From positions 124,001-188,000 of the forward strand of contig NZ_LMUL01000010.1 in assembly GCF_009765965.1 (NCBI RefSeq): a stretch of DNA of 64,000 nucleotides, written 5' to 3'. The translations under genes were made by a program, and so were the position numbers. Shown one piece after another: positions 1 through 9,039 of this stretch (positions are counted from its first letter, which is position 1; every line of letters begins with the position of its first letter). The DNA comes from Caulobacter sp. S45. Lineage in GTDB: Bacteria; Pseudomonadota; Alphaproteobacteria; Caulobacterales; Caulobacteraceae. A model generated the notes under the pieces. It did no database searches and was not told the origin of the DNA. It saw only the letters and a program-made list of their open reading frames with translations.

Positions 1-2480
1 CAGTAGACCGGGCTGCCGCTGGCGAGGCACTGCTGCTCCGTCACGTTGGCCCCGCCGACGCCCGCCTGGATCAGGCCGTTCACCTGGATGTCGAACCAGT
101 CGACGGTCAGGCTGAACCCACGCAGGAAGGTGGGGGTGAACACGAAGCCGGCCGTGTAGGTGTCCGACTTTTCCGGCTGCAGGTCGGGGTTGCCGCCGCT
201 GAGCTGGCTGCACTGACCCGCCGGGCAGGGGATGATGTGGCCGTACTGGGCCGCCGTGACCCCGGTGCGCTCGCACTGGGCCAAGGTGGCGGTCGGGGCC
301 GAGCCGGCGCAGTTGTCGGTGCCGGCGTAGTTGCCGAGCGCCTGGGCCGAGAACAGTTCGTTGACGTTCGGCGCCCGGACGGCTCGGCTGTAGCCGCCGC
401 GGAAGCCGATGTTCTTGTCCATGTTGTAGGTGAAGGTGCCTTCGTAGGTGTCGGTGCGGCCGGCGGTGGAGTACTGCGAGAAGCGGTAGGCGCCGTCGAA
501 CGACAGGTTCTTGATGAAGGGCCGGTCCTGCACGATCGGCACCCGGACTTCGCCGAACAGTTCATAGACGTCGAACGAACCGGAGTTGCCGATGTGGGGC
601 CCGCCCTGGCCGGCGAGGTCGCCTGAGCTGAACTCTTCGTCGGTGTTCAGCACCAGGTTCTCACGACGGTATTCCGTACCGAACGCCACGCCGACGCCGT
701 CGGTGGCGAAGGGGCTCTTGACCCCGTACTGGCCGAGATCGCCGGTGACCGAGGCGCTGGCCACCTGCTCCGTCGTCGAGCCCGATTCAAAGCCCGGAGT
801 GGCGACATAGCCCACCGAGCTCGGGGTCAGGCCGTTGACGTTGAAGATGTTCAGCGGCACGCAGCCCGCGGCGCCACCCATGCAGGTCCCGTTGGGGTTC
901 ACCAGCAGGGCGTTCTGCGATTTGCTGATCGAGACGTCGCCGGTGTATTCGCTCTGGAAGATGGCGATGCCGTATTGCAGGTAGGCGTCGTAGTTCCAGC
1001 CCGGCGCGAGTTCGCCCTTGGAGCCGATATCGATCTTGTAGTCGGTGTGTCGCAGGTCGTTGATCCGCGGGGCCCCGCCGTTGAGGAAGCGATAGGCGGC
1101 GGTGAGGTTGGAGGTCGCGCCGGTCCCGGCAAGGCTGCCGCAGAGCGCGGTCGCTTGACTGGCCGACAGCAGCGGGTTGTTGCAGTTCACCGCCACCGTG
1201 CTGGACCCGTTGGCGCCCACGCCTTGGAACAGGCCGCTGGGGGCGATCTGGCTGACGGTGTGGTCGTCGGCGAACATGAAGTCCGAATACAGGTCGGCGT
1301 GGTCGTTCACCCGGTAGTGGGCGAAGTAGCCGGCGGTATAGCGGTCGTCTTCGCGCTGTAGGTAGTTGAAGGGACCAAAGTTGAACGCCAGGGCGCCGTT
1401 GTAGGGAACGAAGGTGCCGGTCCCGTTCGGATTGTCCGACAGCGTGCCGGTGTTGACCCCGAGCCCCGTCAGGCCCGTGCCCGTAATGGCGGCTCCGCCC
1501 CCGGCGGGATTGACCGAGCCGACGTTGAAGTGGCCGAACTGGGTGTTGCTGGAGCCCTGGCAGACGTGGCTGTCGGCGATGCCGGGCCGGGTGGTGGCGA
1601 CGCTGGAGATCGAGCAGGCGCTGTAGGAATAGTCGTTCTGGGTCACCGGCTGCATGTTGCGGTATTCGACGTAGGCGGTGACGTTGCCCTTGTCGTCGGG
1701 GGTGTTGGCGCCGAAGATCGCCGTCACGTCCATGGTGCGGCCGTCGACCACGCCGCCGGGCACGTGGATGGCGCTGGCGGGGTTGGAGGCGTTGAACGCG
1801 GCCAGCGCTCCGTCGACGGAGCTGTTGGAGCCGTTGGTGTGCTGGTCGAAGCCGCCCTGGGCGTCGATCCGCACACCCTGGAAGTCATGCTTCATGACGA
1901 AGTTGACCACGCCGGCGACCGCGTCGGAGCCGTAGACGGCCGAGGCGCCGCCGGTGGTGACTTCCACCCGGTCCACCAGTTGGGCGGGGATGTTGTTCAG
2001 GTCGGCTTCGGGTGCGGTCGGGTCGCCCGGCATCAGCCGGCGACCGTCGATCAGCACCAGGCTGCGGTTGGAGCCCAGGTTGCGCAGGTTGACCGTGGCG
2101 GTCCCGGTCGAGCCGTTGGAAAGCTGGGAGGACTGCCCGGCGTAGGCCTGGGGCAGGTTGTTGATCAGGCTTTCGACGTTGGTCGTGCCTTCGAGCTTGA
2201 TTTCCTGGTCGTTGATCACCGCCAGGGGGCTGGCGCTGGTCAAGCCCTTCTGGGCGATGCGTGAACCGGTGACCACCACCTCCTTCACTGCGCTCGCCGG
2301 CGCGGCGTCGGCCGCCGGCGCGATCGGCGCGGCCGCTTCGGCGCCGCCGGGCGCGGGTGTGGCGTTCTGCGCGGTCTGGATCGCCTGCGCGGAGGCGTTG
2401 CTGGCGGTCATCGCCAGGGCCGCCGCCCCGAACATGATGGTGGAGGCGAGCAGACGCTCGCGTGCCGTGGTGCCCTTCAA
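1..2480 (-). CDS. TonB-dependent receptor, C-terminus cut by window edge
   Basis: Outer-membrane active transporter powered by TonB. The reading frame gives about 826 residues and runs off the left edge, so the end of the barrel is missing. It opens with a signal peptide ending near NASAQA, then an Ala/Pro-rich linker, a TonB-box-like VKEVVVTGSRI, and a plug domain with GSTGTATVNLRNLG, RSLVLIDGRR and GGASAVYGSDAVAGVVNF. A long barrel follows with the FRGGYSRAVRAPNVNELF block near the visible end. The start is a TTG at 2480-2478: an in-frame stop lies just upstream and AAAAAGGGG sits seven bases before it; no upstream ATG fits. It is the last gene of a same-strand series including an arabinosidase and peptidases, which suggests it imports glycopeptides or oligosaccharides. 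The substrate is inferred, the family is certain. Confidence 0.93.
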   Translation of the reverse strand, partial: MKGTTARERLLASTIMFGAAALAMTASNASAQAIQTAQNATPAPGGAEAAAPIAPAADAAPASAVKEVVVTGSRIAQKGLTSASPLAVINDQEIKLEGTTNVESLINNLPQAYAGQSSQLSNGSTGTATVNLRNLGSNRSLVLIDGRRLMPGDPTAPEADLNNIPAQLVDRVEVTTGGASAVYGSDAVAGVVNFVMKHDFQGVRIDAQGGFDQHTNGSNSSVDGALAAFNASNPASAIHVPGGVVDGRTMDVTAIFGANTPDDKGNVTAYVEYRNMQPVTQNDYSYSACSISSVATTRPGIADSHVCQGSSNTQFGHFNVGSVNPAGGGAAITGTGLTGLGVNTGTLSDNPNGTGTFVPYNGALAFNFGPFNYLQREDDRYTAGYFAHYRVNDHADLYSDFMFADDHTVSQIAPSGLFQGVGANGSSTVAVNCNNPLLSASQATALCGSLAGTGATSNLTAAYRFLNGGAPRINDLRHTDYKIDIGSKGELAPGWNYDAYLQYGIAIFQSEYTGDVSISKSQNALLVNPNGTCMGGAAGCVPLNIFNVNGLTPSSVGYVATPGFESGSTTEQVASASVTGDLGQYGVKSPFATDGVGVAFGTEYRRENLVLNTDEEFSSGDLAGQGGPHIGNSGSFDVYELFGEVRVPIVQDRPFIKNLSFDGAYRFSQYSTAGRTDTYEGTFTYNMDKNIGFRGGYSRAVRAPNVNELFSAQALGNYAGTDNCAGSAPTATLAQCERTGVTAAQYGHIIPCPAGQCSQLSGGNPDLQPEKSDTYTAGFVFTPTFLRGFSLTVDWFDIQVNGLIQAGVGGANVTEQQCLASGSPVY

Positions 2481-3073
2481 AATCAGTCCCCTTTTTTACA
2501 ATCCGTCGGACGGCTGCCAATGCGGCTACCGCCTTCTTTACGACAGCTCGGCAATCACGCCTTCGCGGCAGACCCTAGTCTTCCCCGCAACGGCGCCGAG
2601 TCTCGAATGACGTTTCCGTTTCCCAAAGTGGAATAAGCACAAAACTTCAGCCGATGCGCAAGTAAAATGTGCATATATGGCGAGTTTCGACGCAAAGTTG
2701 ACGCAATATTTTGATGGATGTATTTGGAAAATGGCGCAAAATACACGTCACGTGGTGTTCACGTGGAAAGTAATGTTTGCAGTGCCGAAACATTTGCTGG
2801 CGATAATCCGCCAGGTGCGGATTCGTCAGCGATTGCTCCATATTCGTATACGGTAGACGGTGTTCGATCGGATGTCTGTCGCAATTTTGCTACAGTTGCC
2901 TAATTGGAGCTCAATTCGACGCTGTTTCGCCGCGCGATGGACGCAAGTTGGCCGAATTGGACGCAAATCTGCGTGCGCCAGGCGAGTTGCGCGTGGCCTC
3001 AGGGCGCGTTTTGGCGCCGGGCGTCAGTTTTTGCTGACGGGTCGCTGGCCGCTCGCCCGAACGCCGTCCGGCC
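2481..3073. promoter_or_regulatory. Control region before the TonB receptor, AT-richer than surroundings
   Basis: No gene is credible here. The stretch has several repeated short sites. GACGCAA occurs at 2689-2695 and 2700-2706 (one helical turn apart), and GGACGCAA at 2939-2946 and 2959-2966 (two turns). TCACGTGG occurs at 2748-2755 and, as TCACGTGG again, at 2759-2766, so two CACGTG palindromes are also one turn apart. The 17-bp operator-like sequence shared with position 11586 lies at 2843-2859. Phased repeats like these suggest binding sites for more than one regulator; which protein binds is unknown. Confidence 0.5.
2843..2859. promoter_or_regulatory. Operator-like site, copy 1
   Basis: TTCGTATACGGTAGACG, identical over 17 bases to 11586-11602. 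The core CGTATACG is a perfect palindrome, the shape typical of GntR/FCD-family operators. It lies about 360 bases before the start of the TonB receptor gene. Binding by the GntR protein encoded at 13803-14447 is an inference. Confidence 0.6.
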
Positions 3074-5470
3074 TTAGGCCGTGCGGTTCTCGCCGCCGCC
3101 CTCGCCCAGGCACAGGACGCCGAACGCTGGCCCGGCGGTGTGGTCGGGATCGGGATCGAAGCGCACCAGCACCGAGGTCTTGCCGGCGGTGAGCGCGGGC
3201 GGGATCGGATAGTCCTGATCGAAGAAAACGCCGGGGTGTTCGCCGTCCAGGGTCTGGTGGGCGATGGAGGTCCCGTCGACGAGGATGCGGAAGGCGCGGT
3301 TGCGTTCCTCGCCCCAATAGGTGGCGCGCAGGGTCATCGGGCCGGGACGCACCTTCATGTGGAACTGGAAGTAGCCGCCTGAACGCGCGTCGCGTCCATT
3401 CCGGCCGCGATAGATCACCGGGTACGAGATCTTGGATTCCAGGTCGTGGTCGTGCTCCGCCTGCATTTCGCCCAGGTGCATGACGTCGGTGGAGCGGGCC
3501 TGGATTTCCCGGCGCTTGGCGTCCTCGATGCGGAACGCCGCCTGTTCCTGCGCCCAGGCCGCCTCGGTGAAGTGGGGGAAGTAGACGGCGGTGCGGCGCT
3601 CATGCTGGGCGGCGAAGGATCGCAGCACCAGGTCCTGGGGCCGTCCTAGGCCGACGGTCTTCCAGGCGCCGGGCTCGCCGTCCACGGGCTTGAGCCCTGC
3701 GAGCACCGAGGCGCCGACCAGGGCGGGTGCGGGGCCGTCGTAGGGCGTCTTGCCGGCGGGGCCGAGGTCGGCGGCCAGCACCACGGGGCCGTGCAGCAGG
3801 GCGATGACCTTGGGATCGTCCGCCGTCGGCTCCATGCGCAGGTCGAGCGGCAGGTTCAGCGTCAGGCGATCACCCGTGCGCCAGCGCCGGCGCACCCGCA
3901 GATAGCCGTCCGCATCCGCCATAACCGCCGTGGGCGCGCCGTTGACCGCGACCGTCGCCGTCCGCGCCCAACCGGGCTTGCGTAGAGCGATGGTCAGTTC
4001 GCCCGGATGCTCGCGCTTGAGCACCTCGAACGCGATCTCGCCCGAGCGGGGATAGTCGGTGGACAGGCGGAAACGCGATCCGTCCTCCGCCCAAGCCAGG
4101 GTCGAGGGGATGAACAGGTTGACCAGCAGGTTGTCGCGGCCCTGGCGCCAGTAGATGGAGTCCCCGTGCTTGGCGTGGCTCTCCATCCCCGTGCCCACGC
4201 AGCACCAGAAAGTGTCGAACGGCTTGGAATAGACGCGCGAGGTCCCCGACATCAGCGGCGACATGTAGGCGAACATGCCGGTCTTGGGGTTCTGCTGCGC
4301 CAGGATGTGGTTCAGGTGCGCGCGCTCGTAATAGTCGAAATAGGCCGCGCGCGGCTGCTGGGTGTAGAGCTGCCGCGTCAGCTTGAGCATGTTGTAGGTG
4401 TTGCAGCTCTCACAGGTCTGCTCGGTGATGTGAGCGGCGGTGGCGTCGGCGGTCTGGAAGTACTCGCGGTCGGCGTTGCCGCCGATGACGTAGCTGTGGT
4501 GCTCCACCACCGCGTGCCAGAAGGTGTCGCGCGCCACGCCGTACCTGGACTCGCCGGTCAGCTCGTACAGGCGCGCCAGCCCGATGATCTTGGGGATCTG
4601 GGTGTTGGCGTGCAGGTTGGCGAGATCGTCCTGGCCCCGGGTCAGCGGGTCCAGCACCTTGTTGTCGTAGAACAGCTTTGCCGCGCGCAGCCAGCGCCGG
4701 TCGCCGGTGCGGGCGTACAGCTCCGCGTAGCTCTCGTTCAGGCCGCCGTATTCGCAGCCGAGCGCGTCCTGCACCTGGGCCGGGGTGAGCGGGGCGAACA
4801 CGCCGTCGATATAGCCGCCGAGCTTGACCGCCACCGCCAGCGCCTGCCGGTTGCCGCAATAGCGGTGGGCGTCGAGCAGCCCCGCCATCAGCTTGTGCAC
4901 GGTGTAGAGCGGCGACCAGGCGCCGTTCAGGTCGAAGCCGGTGGAGTGGATCTTGCCGGCCCGCACGTCCTCGAACATCTGGTGACCGGGGGCGAAACCG
5001 CCCTCGTGCTTGTAGGTCAGGGCGCCGACATAGCCGTCCGGGAACCTGGACTGGCACAGAGCCAGCTCCGAGACGATGTAGTCCAGCCGCTTGCAGGGTT
5101 CGGTCTCGCCGGTCTGGGCGTGGAGCAGGGCCAGCGCGCTCATGTAGTGGCCGAGCGAATGGCCGGCGATGCTGTCGCCCTCCCAACCGCCATAGGCCTC
5201 GCCCTTGGGCTTGAGGCCGGCCTGCTGGCGGAAGTTGTGCAGGAAGCGGTCGGGCTCCAGGCTGTAGAGATAGGCCGTGTTGGCCTGGAGCGCGGTCAGG
5301 AAGTCGGACGGCTCCAGCCGCACCGCCTCCATGGGGAAGGGCTCCACCGTTCCCGCCTTGGCCCCGAGTACGGGTGCGGCCAGGGCGACGCCGCTGAGGG
5401 CGCCGGCCGCGATGGTCGCCGGGGCCGCCGCCTGCAACAGGCGGCGGCGGGAAACGGTGGAGCGGATCAT
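3074..5470 (-). CDS. Tat-exported GH127/GH146-type beta-L-arabinofuranosidase
   Basis: 798 residues of the DUF1680 family. Members GH127/GH146 are cysteine glycosidases that release beta-L-arabinofuranose, for example from hydroxyproline-linked arabinosides of plant extensin. A twin-arginine signal (SRRRLLQ, then a hydrophobic stretch to about residue 32) predicts folded export. The family's zinc-cysteine centre is visible: E354-S-C356 in CESCNTYNMLKL and the C423-C424 pair in FWCCVGTG; E336 in GGNADREYF is the likely acid/base. A C-terminal beta domain follows. An RBS (GGAGG) lies seven bases before the ATG and overlaps the end of the upstream permease gene, only 12 bp away, so the two are co-transcribed. 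Family assignment is strong; choice between GH127 and GH146 and the exact linkage cut are not resolved here. Confidence 0.88.
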   Translation of the reverse strand: MIRSTVSRRRLLQAAAPATIAAGALSGVALAAPVLGAKAGTVEPFPMEAVRLEPSDFLTALQANTAYLYSLEPDRFLHNFRQQAGLKPKGEAYGGWEGDSIAGHSLGHYMSALALLHAQTGETEPCKRLDYIVSELALCQSRFPDGYVGALTYKHEGGFAPGHQMFEDVRAGKIHSTGFDLNGAWSPLYTVHKLMAGLLDAHRYCGNRQALAVAVKLGGYIDGVFAPLTPAQVQDALGCEYGGLNESYAELYARTGDRRWLRAAKLFYDNKVLDPLTRGQDDLANLHANTQIPKIIGLARLYELTGESRYGVARDTFWHAVVEHHSYVIGGNADREYFQTADATAAHITEQTCESCNTYNMLKLTRQLYTQQPRAAYFDYYERAHLNHILAQQNPKTGMFAYMSPLMSGTSRVYSKPFDTFWCCVGTGMESHAKHGDSIYWRQGRDNLLVNLFIPSTLAWAEDGSRFRLSTDYPRSGEIAFEVLKREHPGELTIALRKPGWARTATVAVNGAPTAVMADADGYLRVRRRWRTGDRLTLNLPLDLRMEPTADDPKVIALLHGPVVLAADLGPAGKTPYDGPAPALVGASVLAGLKPVDGEPGAWKTVGLGRPQDLVLRSFAAQHERRTAVYFPHFTEAAWAQEQAAFRIEDAKRREIQARSTDVMHLGEMQAEHDHDLESKISYPVIYRGRNGRDARSGGYFQFHMKVRPGPMTLRATYWGEERNRAFRILVDGTSIAHQTLDGEHPGVFFDQDYPIPPALTAGKTSVLVRFDPDPDHTAGPAFGVLCLGEGGGENRTA

Positions 5471-5482
5471 CGTCGATCCTCC

Positions 5483-6940
5483 CTAGTTGGTTCCGGGGCT
5501 GATGGGCGAGGCCAGCAGGCTCTTGTGCCGGCCGTAGCTGAGATAGACCCCCATCCCGATCACGTTCCAGATCACGAAGCGGATCAGCGTCGCCGCCGGC
5601 AGGCTGATCAGCAGGTACAGGCAGCCCAGGATCGCCAGGGGGGCGATGACCCAGGCGATCGGGCAGCGGAACACCCGCTCCAGGTCCGGCCGCCGCACGC
5701 GGAGCACCAGCACGCAGACGCAGACGCAGACGAAGGCCAGCAAGGTGCCGGCGTTGGACAGCTCGGCGATCTCGTCCAGGCGGAAGAAGCCGGCGATCAC
5801 CGCCACGAACAGGCCGACGAACAGGGTCAGCTTGACCGGCGCGCCACGGCCCGGCGCGATGCGGCTGAGCCCGCGCGGAAGCAGGCCGTCGCGAGCCATG
5901 ACGAAGAACACCCGCGTCTGGCCGTACATCATCACCATGATCACACTGGGCAGCGCGATCACCGCCGCCCCGGCGACCAAGGTCGCGGCCAGCGGATGGT
6001 TCAGGGCGCGCAGCACGAAGGCCAGGGGCTCGCTGTCATGGGCGAAGGCCTGGAACGGCTGGGCGCCCACCGCGCAGGCGGCGACCAGCATGTAGAAGGC
6101 GGTGCAGATCGCCATCGAACCGAGGATGCCGATCACCAGGTCGCGCTTGGGGTTCTTGACCTCTTCCGCCGAGGTCGACACCGCGTCGAAGCCGAAGAAG
6201 GCGAAGAAGACCAGGGCGGCGGCCGCCATCACCCCGCGCACCTTGCCGTCCACGGTGTGGGACGGGAAGCCGTAGGGCATGAAGGGGTGGTAGTTGCCGG
6301 CCTTCACCGCCGGCAGGGTCAGGATCACGAAGGCCGCGAGCGCGACCAGCTTGATCGCCACCAGGGCGATGTTGATCGTGGCGCTTTCCTTCACGCCCTT
6401 GATCAGCATGCCCATCACCGCCAGCGAGATCAGCACCGCCGGCAGGTTGACCAGCCCGCCCTCGTGCGGCCCGGTGAGCAGCCAGGCCGGGAAGTCGATG
6501 TGGTAGGTCTTGAGCACCCCCACGACATAGGCCGACCAGCCCACCGCCACCGCGCTGCAGGTGACGGAGTATTCGAGCACCAGGCTCCAGCCGACGATCC
6601 AGGCCAGGCCCTCGCCCAGCACCGTATAGGCGTAGGTGTAGGCGCTGCCCGAGGCCGGGATCATGGTCGCCAGTTCCGCATAGGCCAGCGCGGCGCAGGC
6701 GCACACGCCCCCGGCGATGGCGAAGGCCAGGATCACCGCCGGCCCGGCCCGATCCGCGCCTACGCCCGTCAGGGTGTAGATGCCAGTGCCGATGATGGCG
6801 CCGATGCCCAGGGCCACCAGGTGGGGCCAGCTCAGGGTTTTGGCGAGGCGGCGGTCGGCCTCGACATGGGTGGCCGAGTCGAAGGATTTCCGGCGCGCCC
6901 AGAAGGCTGCGGCGGGAATGCCGGGGGGTACGATGCTCAT
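5483..6940 (-). CDS. APC-family amino-acid permease
   Basis: 485 residues, an inner-membrane secondary transporter with about 12 hydrophobic segments. The N-terminal helix carries the APC signature GIGAIIGTGIYTLTG, where the broken first helix binds the amino-acid backbone. ELATMIPASGSAYTY and the FGFDAVSTSAEEVKNP block are also typical of the YfnA/cationic amino-acid transporter branch. It is the first gene of a pair with the arabinosidase 12 bp downstream. In context it may import the amino acid freed from peptides, hydroxyproline or proline being reasonable guesses; sequence alone does not fix the substrate. A second member of the same branch lies at 28219-29751. Confidence 0.9.
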   Translation of the reverse strand: MSIVPPGIPAAAFWARRKSFDSATHVEADRRLAKTLSWPHLVALGIGAIIGTGIYTLTGVGADRAGPAVILAFAIAGGVCACAALAYAELATMIPASGSAYTYAYTVLGEGLAWIVGWSLVLEYSVTCSAVAVGWSAYVVGVLKTYHIDFPAWLLTGPHEGGLVNLPAVLISLAVMGMLIKGVKESATINIALVAIKLVALAAFVILTLPAVKAGNYHPFMPYGFPSHTVDGKVRGVMAAAALVFFAFFGFDAVSTSAEEVKNPKRDLVIGILGSMAICTAFYMLVAACAVGAQPFQAFAHDSEPLAFVLRALNHPLAATLVAGAAVIALPSVIMVMMYGQTRVFFVMARDGLLPRGLSRIAPGRGAPVKLTLFVGLFVAVIAGFFRLDEIAELSNAGTLLAFVCVCVCVLVLRVRRPDLERVFRCPIAWVIAPLAILGCLYLLISLPAATLIRFVIWNVIGMGVYLSYGRHKSLLASPISPGTN

Positions 6941-6986
6941 GCTGTCCTGTGTTTCCTCAGCGCGCGTTGGGTCTGGGCGCTTTTTT

Positions 6987-7017
6987 GAGCGGCGATCGGG
7001 GAATCGCGGCGCCGCTC
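6987..7017. repeat. Inverted repeat between peptidase and permease genes
   Basis: GAGCGGCG at 6987-6994 pairs with CGCCGCTC at 7010-7017 across a 15-base loop. Read on the minus strand it is followed by A residues, not T, so it is not a classical rho-independent terminator for the peptidase gene. It may be an mRNA-stabilising hairpin. Confidence 0.4.
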
Positions 7018-7109
7018 TATTATGGTCGAGCTTCGGACCCTCGCGTCCAGGGGCGCGTGATGAAAGATGCGGCGTTGTCGCGCCCGGACGCCTAGCCGGT
7101 GGGCGCCCA

Positions 7110-9023
7110 TCAGGCGGCCTTCTCGGCGGCGACCTTGGCGATCCAGGCGTCCATGTGCGCTTGCAGCAGGTCCAGCGGCAGGGCGCCTTCGCTGAGCAGG
7201 GCGTCGTGGAAGGCGCGGATGTCGAACCGCGGTCCCAGCGCCTTCTCCGCCTTGGCGCGGATCGCCTCGATCCTCAGCTCGCCGATCTTGTAGGCCAGGG
7301 CCTGGGCCGGCCAGCCGATGTAGCGGTCGGTCTCGCGGTAGATCTCCTCGTCGGACATGGCGGTATTGTCCTTCATGCACTGGGCCGCCTGATCCCGCGT
7401 CCAGCCCATGGCGTGCAGGCCGGTGTCCATCTGCAGCCGGCAGGCGCGCCACGCCTCCATCGACAGCTTGCCGAACCGCTCGTAGGCGGTCTGGTAGACG
7501 CCCATCTCGCCGGCCAGCCGCTCGGAATACAGCGCCCAGCCCTCGACGAAGGCGGTGACGTCGTCCTTGCGCCGGTACTCGGGCAGGGCTGTGTTCTCCT
7601 GGGCCAGCGCGATCTGCAGGTGATGGCCGGGCACGCCCTCGTGCGCCAGCCAGGACGGCAGGTCGTACAGCGGGGTGCGGGTCGCGGTCCCCGCGCTCCA
7701 GGTCACGGCCCCGGCCACGCCCTTGGCCGGGTCGCCGGGATTGTAGCCGCCCGAGGTGCTTTCCAGCGCCGCCGGCTTGGCCACCACCCCGTAGGTCAGG
7801 CGCGGCAGGCGGCCGAAATAGCGCGGCAGCAGGTAGTCGATCCGCTTGGCGATCTCGTCGGCGGTCTGGACGTAGCGCAACGGGCTGGTCGCATAGAACT
7901 GCGGGTCGGCCTTGATCTGGGCCATGAAGCTCTTCAGGTCGCCGTGGAAGCCGGTCTCGGCCACGATGGCTAGCATCTCGCCATGGATGCGGGCGATCTC
8001 CGACACGCCAAGCTGGTGGATCTGCTGCGGGGTCAGCTCGGTGGTGGTCTCGCGCTTGATCTCGTAGGCGTAGTAGCGGTCGCCGTCCGGCACGGTGTGG
8101 GCGCCCAGCGCCGGGCGCGCCTTGGGCAGGTACTCGTCGCGGAAGAAGGCGGCGAGCCTGGCCTGGGCCGGACGCACCTTGTCGGCGATGATCTGCACCG
8201 CCTGCGCCTTCAGCGCCGCGCGCCGCTCGGCCGGGATGGTGGTCGGCAGGGTGGCGAAGGGCAGCAGCAGCGGGCTCTGGTCGGCCGGCTGGGCGGCGGC
8301 GATGTCCATCACCTTGACCGCATCCTTCACCACCAGGGCCGGCTGGGTGAAGCCGGTGGCGATCCCGCGCCGCAGATTGACTGTCTCGGTCGCGTAGAAG
8401 TCGGGCAGGGCGGCGATGCGGGCGATCCAGTCCTGCGCCTCGTCCTCGTTGTGCAGGTTGACCGCGCCCGAATGCTCCTCGGGCATGGTGTAGAAGCCCT
8501 CGCCGTCCTCGAACGGGATGCGATCGAGGTCCAGCGCCAGCCCCTCCAGCGCGATGTCGACCTGACGGCTCAGCACCGCCCGGCTCAGCGCGTCCTCGCT
8601 GGACAGGCTGGCGGCGGGGATGGCCTTCAGCCGCGCCTTGAAGCCTTCCAGCGCCTGCTTGCGGGTCGCCTCGACGGCGGGCGAATGGTCGGGCCAGCGC
8701 CGTTGCGCCGCCTTGCTGGCGCCGGGTTCGGTCGGGTCCACGCCGTGGGTGAAGGCGACGTAGTCCTTGGACAGCTGCGGCCAGCTGTCGGCGTGGGCGA
8801 GGGCCGGGACGGCGAGCAGGGCCAGGGCGGCGGCGAGGGCGCGGGCGATAGGCGCTGCGTGCTTCGAGACGCCCCTGCGGGGCTCCTCAGCATGACGAAT
8901 GGGGGTGACGTGCAAAAGACCTTCGTCATGCTGAGGAGCGGCGCAAGCCGCGTCTCGAAGCACGCACGTCGGTTCCGCTCGCTTTCGGCCGTCGACGAAA
9001 AGTGTCCGATTCCGCATCGTCAT
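7110..9023 (-). CDS. Exported DUF885-family metallopeptidase, repeat inserted in signal-peptide end
   Basis: 637 residues. DUF885 proteins are predicted zinc peptidases; the hallmark HEGVPGHH is present at residues 461-468, with the family's GGYNPGDP and the FVEGWALYSE block nearby. The start is the ATG at 9023 with GGGGGAG directly upstream, 16 bp after the M24 gene stop, so it is translated from the same mRNA. Residues 20-56 are encoded by one copy of the window's double-hairpin repeat (8857-8965), read through in frame without a stop. A normal hydrophobic signal core (ALAAALALLAVPALAHA) comes only at residues 62-78. The repeat therefore appears to have inserted into the n-region of the signal peptide, giving an abnormally long leader. 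A downstream non-ATG start within the repeat is possible. Presumed role: periplasmic peptide breakdown in the hydroxyproline locus. Confidence 0.88.
   Translation of the reverse strand: MTMRNRTLFVDGRKRAEPTCVLRDAACAAPQHDEGLLHVTPIRHAEEPRRGVSKHAAPIARALAAALALLAVPALAHADSWPQLSKDYVAFTHGVDPTEPGASKAAQRRWPDHSPAVEATRKQALEGFKARLKAIPAASLSSEDALSRAVLSRQVDIALEGLALDLDRIPFEDGEGFYTMPEEHSGAVNLHNEDEAQDWIARIAALPDFYATETVNLRRGIATGFTQPALVVKDAVKVMDIAAAQPADQSPLLLPFATLPTTIPAERRAALKAQAVQIIADKVRPAQARLAAFFRDEYLPKARPALGAHTVPDGDRYYAYEIKRETTTELTPQQIHQLGVSEIARIHGEMLAIVAETGFHGDLKSFMAQIKADPQFYATSPLRYVQTADEIAKRIDYLLPRYFGRLPRLTYGVVAKPAALESTSGGYNPGDPAKGVAGAVTWSAGTATRTPLYDLPSWLAHEGVPGHHLQIALAQENTALPEYRRKDDVTAFVEGWALYSERLAGEMGVYQTAYERFGKLSMEAWRACRLQMDTGLHAMGWTRDQAAQCMKDNTAMSDEEIYRETDRYIGWPAQALAYKIGELRIEAIRAKAEKALGPRFDIRAFHDALLSEGALPLDLLQAHMDAWIAKVAAEKAA
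8857..8965. repeat. Double-hairpin dispersed repeat, copy A (inside a gene)
   Basis: Two inverted arms, GCGTGCTTCGAGACG...CTCCTCAGCATGACG and its reverse, separated by about 24 bases. Each arm carries its own small palindrome at the tip (CCCCTGCGGGG left, CGGCTTGCGCCG right). Other copies are at 16259, 20686, 25161 and 49970. This copy is the only one inside a coding region. Confidence 0.9.
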
Positions 9024-9039
9024 CTCCCCCAATCCCCGA

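Noticed and set aside
4007-6988. Open frame of 993 codons on the plus strand
   Set aside because: It runs antisense through the arabinosidase and permease genes, has no family features and the low-complexity Gly/Arg/His/Gln composition typical of GC-rich shadow frames.
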